Origin: Thiobacillus sp. UBA3361
GTDB taxonomy: Bacteria; Pseudomonadota; Gammaproteobacteria; Burkholderiales; Thiobacillaceae
Direction: 5' to 3'
Assembly (NCBI GenBank): GCA_002360535.1
Contig: DEQR01000018.1
Coordinates: 1 to 34,241 of the forward strand
Length of the DNA: 34,241 nt
The position numbers and the translations under genes are program-made. Positions 30,337-34,241 of the stretch are shown here, piece by piece. The notes beneath the pieces are model-generated. The model did not search any database, was not told the DNA's origin, and saw only the letters and a list, made by a program, of their open reading frames with translations. Position 1 is the first letter of the stretch; every line of letters starts with the position of its first letter.

Positions 30337-33042
30337 CTATTGCCCCGCGTCAATGTACATGACCGCAGCGCGCAGCCGGCTCAGGGCATCCAGCAGTTCA
30401 CTGCGTTGGCTATGCAACTCCGCCTCCAGGTATTGCGTCCGCTGCCGGTCGCCGTCCTGCACGCTCAGTATGTATTCGTGCGCCAGGGCGTGCACCCGTT
30501 CGTGGATGGGACCGGTGGCGCGGAAGGGCGCCAGGTGGCCATATCGGCGTGTCCCTTCGCCGTGGAACCACTGGCCGAAATTGCAGGCATGGGGATCCTC
30601 GGGCGGCGGCGTGCCCCGATCGTCCAAATCGGCCCGCCCCCAGCTCAGCAGATGGGCCAGCCATTGGCGGTGGTGTACTTCGGCCAGCACCAGCTGGTGG
30701 TCATCATGGGCCAGCCGCTTGCTGGCGTTGACCAGCCAGCGCGGATCGGGCTGGAATGCCCGCAGCCAGTCCGTGGTCTCCTCGGCCGGCATGGGGCTGG
30801 CGATGCCGTGGCCCTGCACCAGGTGACAACCCATTTCCATGAGCATCAGGGCATGGTCGGTGGTCTCCACCCCTTCGGCCACCACCCCGTGGCGGAAGGC
30901 ATTGGCCAGGCCGATGATGCCCTCGACGATGGTCATGTCCTCCGGATCCTGGAGCATGTCGCGCACGAAGCTCTGGTCGATCTTAAGGGTGTGCACCGGC
31001 AGGCGGCGCAGGTAGGTGAGCGAGGAGTAGCCGGTGCCGAAATCGTCCAGGGCATAGTGCATGCCCAACCGCTCGCCGGCGCGGATCAGCTGGATGACGC
31101 CTCCCATGTCTTCCAGGGCAGTGGTTTCCAGGATTTCCAGGGTGAGGTGTTTCGCGGGCACGTCGGGGAATTCCTTGAGCAGTTTCTCCAGCATGGACGG
31201 GAAGCCGGGGTCACGCAGATGCTGGGCGAACATGTTGACGCTGACCGAGACTGCCAGGCCTTCGCGCTGCCAGGTGTGGAGTTGCTCCAGGGCTTGGCGC
31301 AGTACCCAGCTGCCGATGCGTACCACCAGGGTCTGGTCGTTCTCCACCAGAGGCAGGAATTCCGGTGGCCCCAGCAGTCCCAGCACGGGATGCTGCCAGC
31401 GCAGCAGGGCCTCCATGGCGATAACGCGGCCCTGGCGGCTGTCAACGATGGGTTGGTAATACAGGCACAGTTCGTTGCGTTCCACGGCCCGTGCGATGAG
31501 CTGCATGGCCTTGCGGTTTTCACGTTCCCGGTGCTCCAGGACCGGGTTGAACAGGTGGTAGCGGTTCTTGCCCGCCTGCTTGGCCAGGTACATGGCATGG
31601 TCCGCGTGCCGCAGCAGGGTGTCGGCGTCCCCCCTGTCGTTGGGGAAGACAGTCACCCCGATGCTGGCCGAGATGGTCACCTGCTGGTCATGGATCTGAT
31701 AGGGCAGGGAGATCAGCGCAAGCATGCGATCCAGGGCCTCCTCCGCTTCCTTGATGCTGGCCAGCCCGCCGAGCAGCAGGACGAATTCGTCGCCCCCCAG
31801 CCGCGCCACCGTGTCGTCCCCGCGCACGCCCTCCTGCAGCCGTTGGGCGAGCTGGACAAGGAGCTTGTCGCCCGCCTCGTGGCCGTATTGGTCGTTGACC
31901 GGCTTGAAGCCGTCCAGGTCCAGCAGGCAGGTGGCCAGCAGCTGCCCGCTGCGCCTGCTGCGCGCCAAGGCCTGGCGCATGCGGTCGGCGAGCAGCAGGC
32001 GGTTGGGCAGCCGGGTCAGGGCGTCGTAATGGGCCAGATCTTCCAGATGCCGCTGGTGCTCGTGCCGTTCGGTGATGTCCTCGGCGATACCCGCGACCCC
32101 GATCACCTCTCCGCGCGCGTCGTGGATGGCGAAGGCACGCGCGGCAATCCAGCGGATGCCGGTATCGGGGTGGCGGATGCGGTAAGGCGCGAATTCAATG
32201 GATTGCCAGGCCTGCGACCCCGCGGCGGGGATCCTCGCCATGATCGCCGGGCGGTCCTCTTCCAACACGGCATCGAACCAGTCCATGCCGTCCGCGTAAA
32301 GCCGCTGGGCGCTGCGCCCCCAGATGCGTTCGTAGGCAGGGCTGACGTATTGCACCCGGCGCCAGTCCGGGGAGATCATCCAGAACGCAGAATCGATGTT
32401 TTCCGCCAGCTGCCGGAAGCGGGATTCGCTCTCCCGCAAGGCCTGCTCGACCTGTTTGTGCTCGGTCACGTCGTGGATGATGGAGTAGAGCAGGCGTCCC
32501 CGCGCGGTGTCGATCGGCCCGCTATAGACCTCCACATCGCGCATCTCTCCGCCTGCCAGGCGGTGCCTGAACGAGAAATGCAGGCGCTGTGTCTCCCGCG
32601 CCGGTGCCATCTCCGCCTTGACCTCGGCTTCCGGTAGGGTGTTGATGTCGTCGATGCGCATGCCCAGCAAGGTTTGCCTGGGGTAGCCGTAGAAGGACAC
32701 GGCAGCGCTGTTGGCATCGACGATGCGGCCATCGGCCGGGTCGATGATCAGTTTGATAGCCGAGTTGGTTTCGAAGGTTTGGCGTAGGCTGTCCTCGGCG
32801 GCGCGGCAACGCTTCAGGAGCGCGGCACGGCTGAGGTTCTGGTGCACCAGGATCGCAAGCAGCAGACAGATCAGAAAAGTGGTGCCCAAGCCAGCGCCCA
32901 GGAGGGTCAGCGCTTCGCCTTCGGCCGTGCCGTGGCCGTGCGTGGTCAGGTAGAGCGTGCCCGACAGGCCGAGGCCCAGAAGGCCGAGCAACCCGACCCA
33001 GCGATAAGGGGAACGCAGCAAGGCCCTGGCAGAGATGGCCAT
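30337..33042 (-). CDS. PAS-PAS-GGDEF-EAL-CZB c-di-GMP signalling protein
   Basis: A 901-residue membrane protein. Two N-terminal TM helices (about 15-33 and 45-67) are followed by PAS1 (about 85-195) and PAS2 (about 205-328). The GGDEF domain has RLGGDEF (414-420) and an inhibitory I-site R407-x-x-D410 at the correct spacing. The EAL domain has EALLRW (544-549), N603, E636, DDFGTG (666-671), K687 and EGVET, so both synthesis and hydrolysis of c-di-GMP look possible. The C-terminal CZB-type domain (about 785-895) has HHRQW, DPHACNFGQW with C820 and PIHERVHALA with two His. CZB domains bind Zn(II), as in E. coli DgcZ. Signals may thus be PAS ligands and zinc. It forms an operon with bacteriohemerythrin. 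Confidence 0.93.
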   Translation of the reverse strand: MAISARALLRSPYRWVGLLGLLGLGLSGTLYLTTHGHGTAEGEALTLLGAGLGTTFLICLLLAILVHQNLSRAALLKRCRAAEDSLRQTFETNSAIKLIIDPADGRIVDANSAAVSFYGYPRQTLLGMRIDDINTLPEAEVKAEMAPARETQRLHFSFRHRLAGGEMRDVEVYSGPIDTARGRLLYSIIHDVTEHKQVEQALRESESRFRQLAENIDSAFWMISPDWRRVQYVSPAYERIWGRSAQRLYADGMDWFDAVLEEDRPAIMARIPAAGSQAWQSIEFAPYRIRHPDTGIRWIAARAFAIHDARGEVIGVAGIAEDITERHEHQRHLEDLAHYDALTRLPNRLLLADRMRQALARSRRSGQLLATCLLDLDGFKPVNDQYGHEAGDKLLVQLAQRLQEGVRGDDTVARLGGDEFVLLLGGLASIKEAEEALDRMLALISLPYQIHDQQVTISASIGVTVFPNDRGDADTLLRHADHAMYLAKQAGKNRYHLFNPVLEHRERENRKAMQLIARAVERNELCLYYQPIVDSRQGRVIAMEALLRWQHPVLGLLGPPEFLPLVENDQTLVVRIGSWVLRQALEQLHTWQREGLAVSVSVNMFAQHLRDPGFPSMLEKLLKEFPDVPAKHLTLEILETTALEDMGGVIQLIRAGERLGMHYALDDFGTGYSSLTYLRRLPVHTLKIDQSFVRDMLQDPEDMTIVEGIIGLANAFRHGVVAEGVETTDHALMLMEMGCHLVQGHGIASPMPAEETTDWLRAFQPDPRWLVNASKRLAHDDHQLVLAEVHHRQWLAHLLSWGRADLDDRGTPPPEDPHACNFGQWFHGEGTRRYGHLAPFRATGPIHERVHALAHEYILSVQDGDRQRTQYLEAELHSQRSELLDALSRLRAAVMYIDAGQ

Positions 33043-33254
33043 GTCCCCTCAGCCGGCCGGGCCTGGGACGGGTGGGGGGTGCCGCCGCGGCGGCGAGTCG
33101 CCGGTCACGGAACGGGCGTCGTTCCGGACGCCGTTCGTGTGGTGTCCCGCCGGGGTACGGTCAGCGCTATTCACCGAATTTGCCCTCCAAACTCCTAAGC
33201 GATGCCTCCATATCGGCAGGCTCGGAGGGGGGCTTTAGATCAGGGGCGGCGGGG

Positions 33255-34241
33255 TTAGGCGGCGCGGCGGCGGAATTGGTGGGGTCTGAAGCCCAGCAGC
33301 CAGAGGGTGGCGAAGTAGGCGGTGGCGCCCCCCGCCACCAGGGCCGCCAGGTGGCCCACCCGCTGGCCGAAGTGATAGGCGGCCCAGCGTGCCTCGCCCA
33401 TCATGCCCAGCCACAGCACGGCCCCCATCAGGATAAGGGCCAGGGCCAGTTTGGCGAGGAAGGCCGCCCAGCCGGGCTGGGGCTGGAAGATCGCCTGTCT
33501 GCGCAACTGGCGATACAGGATGCCAGCGTTGAGACAGGCCCCCAGGCCGATGGACAGGGCCAGGCCGGCATGTTTCAGATGCCAGATGAACATCAGGTTC
33601 ATCGCCTGCGTGGCCAGCAGGGTGAAGATGGCGATCTTCACCGGTGTCCTGATGTTCTGCCGGGCGTAGAAGCCGGGAGCCAGCACCTTCACCAGGATGA
33701 TCCCCAGCAGACCGACGCTGTAGGCCAGCAGGGCCCAACGGGTCATCTCCACGTCGCGGAGGGTGAATTCTCCGTAGAAGAACAGGGTGGTGATCAGCGG
33801 CACGGCCAGCACCCCCAGGGCCACTGCCGCCGGCGCGGCCAGGAGCAGGGTCATGCGCAGGCCCCAGTCCAGCAGACGGGAATACTCGCCGGTGTCGTTG
33901 TCCGCGTAGTGCTTGGCCAGCGAAGGCAGAAGGATGGTGCCCAGCGCCACGCCCAGCATGCCGGTGGGGAACTCCATCAGCCGGTCGGCGTAGTACAGCC
34001 AGGACACGCTGCCGGTCTCCAGGAAGGAGGCAAACAGGGTGTTGATGAGCAGCGAGATCTGCGCCACCGACACGCCGATGGCCGCCGGACCCATCAGCTT
34101 GAGGATGCGGCGCACGCCCTCGTCGCGCGGGTTCCAGTCCCAGCGGGGCAGCAGGCCCAGGCGTCTGAGGGCGGGAACCTGCAGCGACAGCTGCAGGACG
34201 CCGCCCAGGAACGCGCCCCAGCCCAGGGCCAGCACGGGTGG
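33255..34241 (-). CDS. murJ: Lipid II flippase MurJ, C-terminal part
   Basis: About 328 C-terminal residues of a MurJ/MviN-family flippase; the frame continues beyond the window edge, so the N-terminal third is missing from view. Multiple TM helices and family motifs are seen: LMGPAAIGVSVAQISLLINT, WLYYADRLMEFPTGMLGVAL, ILLPSLAKHYADND and FYARQNIRTPVKIAI. MurJ moves the peptidoglycan precursor lipid II across the inner membrane. In many betaproteobacteria it lies close to ribF and ileS; here the c-di-GMP/hemerythrin pair lies between them. A 212-bp region without a recognisable gene or clear promoter separates it from the GGDEF-EAL gene. Confidence 0.95.
   Translation of the reverse strand, partial: PPVLALGWGAFLGGVLQLSLQVPALRRLGLLPRWDWNPRDEGVRRILKLMGPAAIGVSVAQISLLINTLFASFLETGSVSWLYYADRLMEFPTGMLGVALGTILLPSLAKHYADNDTGEYSRLLDWGLRMTLLLAAPAAVALGVLAVPLITTLFFYGEFTLRDVEMTRWALLAYSVGLLGIILVKVLAPGFYARQNIRTPVKIAIFTLLATQAMNLMFIWHLKHAGLALSIGLGACLNAGILYRQLRRQAIFQPQPGWAAFLAKLALALILMGAVLWLGMMGEARWAAYHFGQRVGHLAALVAGGATAYFATLWLLGFRPHQFRRRAA

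Noticed and set aside
30298..32637. A 779-codon open frame antisense to the GGDEF-EAL gene
   Set aside because: Same reason: it mirrors the codon structure of a clear multi-domain gene and has no recognisable fold or ribosome-binding site.

Overview
The window looks like chromosomal DNA of a GC-rich proteobacterium, most likely a betaproteobacterium. The best evidence is the leftward housekeeping block murJ ... ribF-ileS-lspA-fkpB-ispH at the right end. Dense two-component, RND-efflux and multihaem cytochrome genes fit the same assignment. This is inferred from gene content and protein sequence only; no database search was made.

Layout. (1) 1-10.7 kb: the 3' end of a membrane-fusion (adaptor) gene, a small DUF504-type protein, and an OmpR/EnvZ-like two-component pair on the minus strand. 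Divergent from that pair are a DUF2202 exported protein and a small exported protein, followed by a heavy-metal-efflux RND operon in the order adaptor, pump, DUF3240, TolC-like, lipoprotein. (2) 10.75-14.4 kb, leftward: a periplasmic PhnD-like binding protein, a histidine kinase and a sigma54-dependent NtrC-type regulator, overlapping like one operon. (3) 14.4-19.9 kb, rightward: a Crp/Fnr-family regulator behind a clear -24/-12 (sigma54) promoter, a PAS-LuxR regulator, and a decahaem cytochrome plus MtrB/PioB-type outer-membrane barrel, closed by an intrinsic terminator. (4) 19.9-23.5 kb: an atypical pyruvate-kinase-like protein, a tiny exported protein behind a perfect palindrome, and an MFS transporter. 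(5) 23.6-34.2 kb, leftward: ispH, fkpB, lspA, ileS, a 0.65-kb repeat island, ribF, a bacteriohemerythrin, a PAS-PAS-GGDEF-EAL-CZB protein and the C-terminal part of murJ.

The most interesting reading is a regulatory chain across 10.75-19.8 kb. A periplasmic binding protein would sense an unknown ligand and signal through the kinase to the NtrC-type regulator. That regulator would bind three similar dyads in the divergent intergenic region and fire the sigma54 promoter of the Crp/Fnr gene. The Crp/Fnr protein would then act at a 5-6-5 dyad placed like a class II CRP site upstream of the porin-cytochrome pair. The sensor trio has the architecture of AioXSR-type systems, and its target would be an MtoAB/PioAB/MtrAB-like conduit moving electrons across the outer membrane. 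Each component is visible in sequence; the wiring is inference.

The other feature worth attention is a 498-bp segment between ileS and ribF. It is bounded by 49-bp inverted repeats (44/49 identical) and packed with internal perfect or near-perfect palindromes, so it looks like a non-coding composite or MITE-like element.
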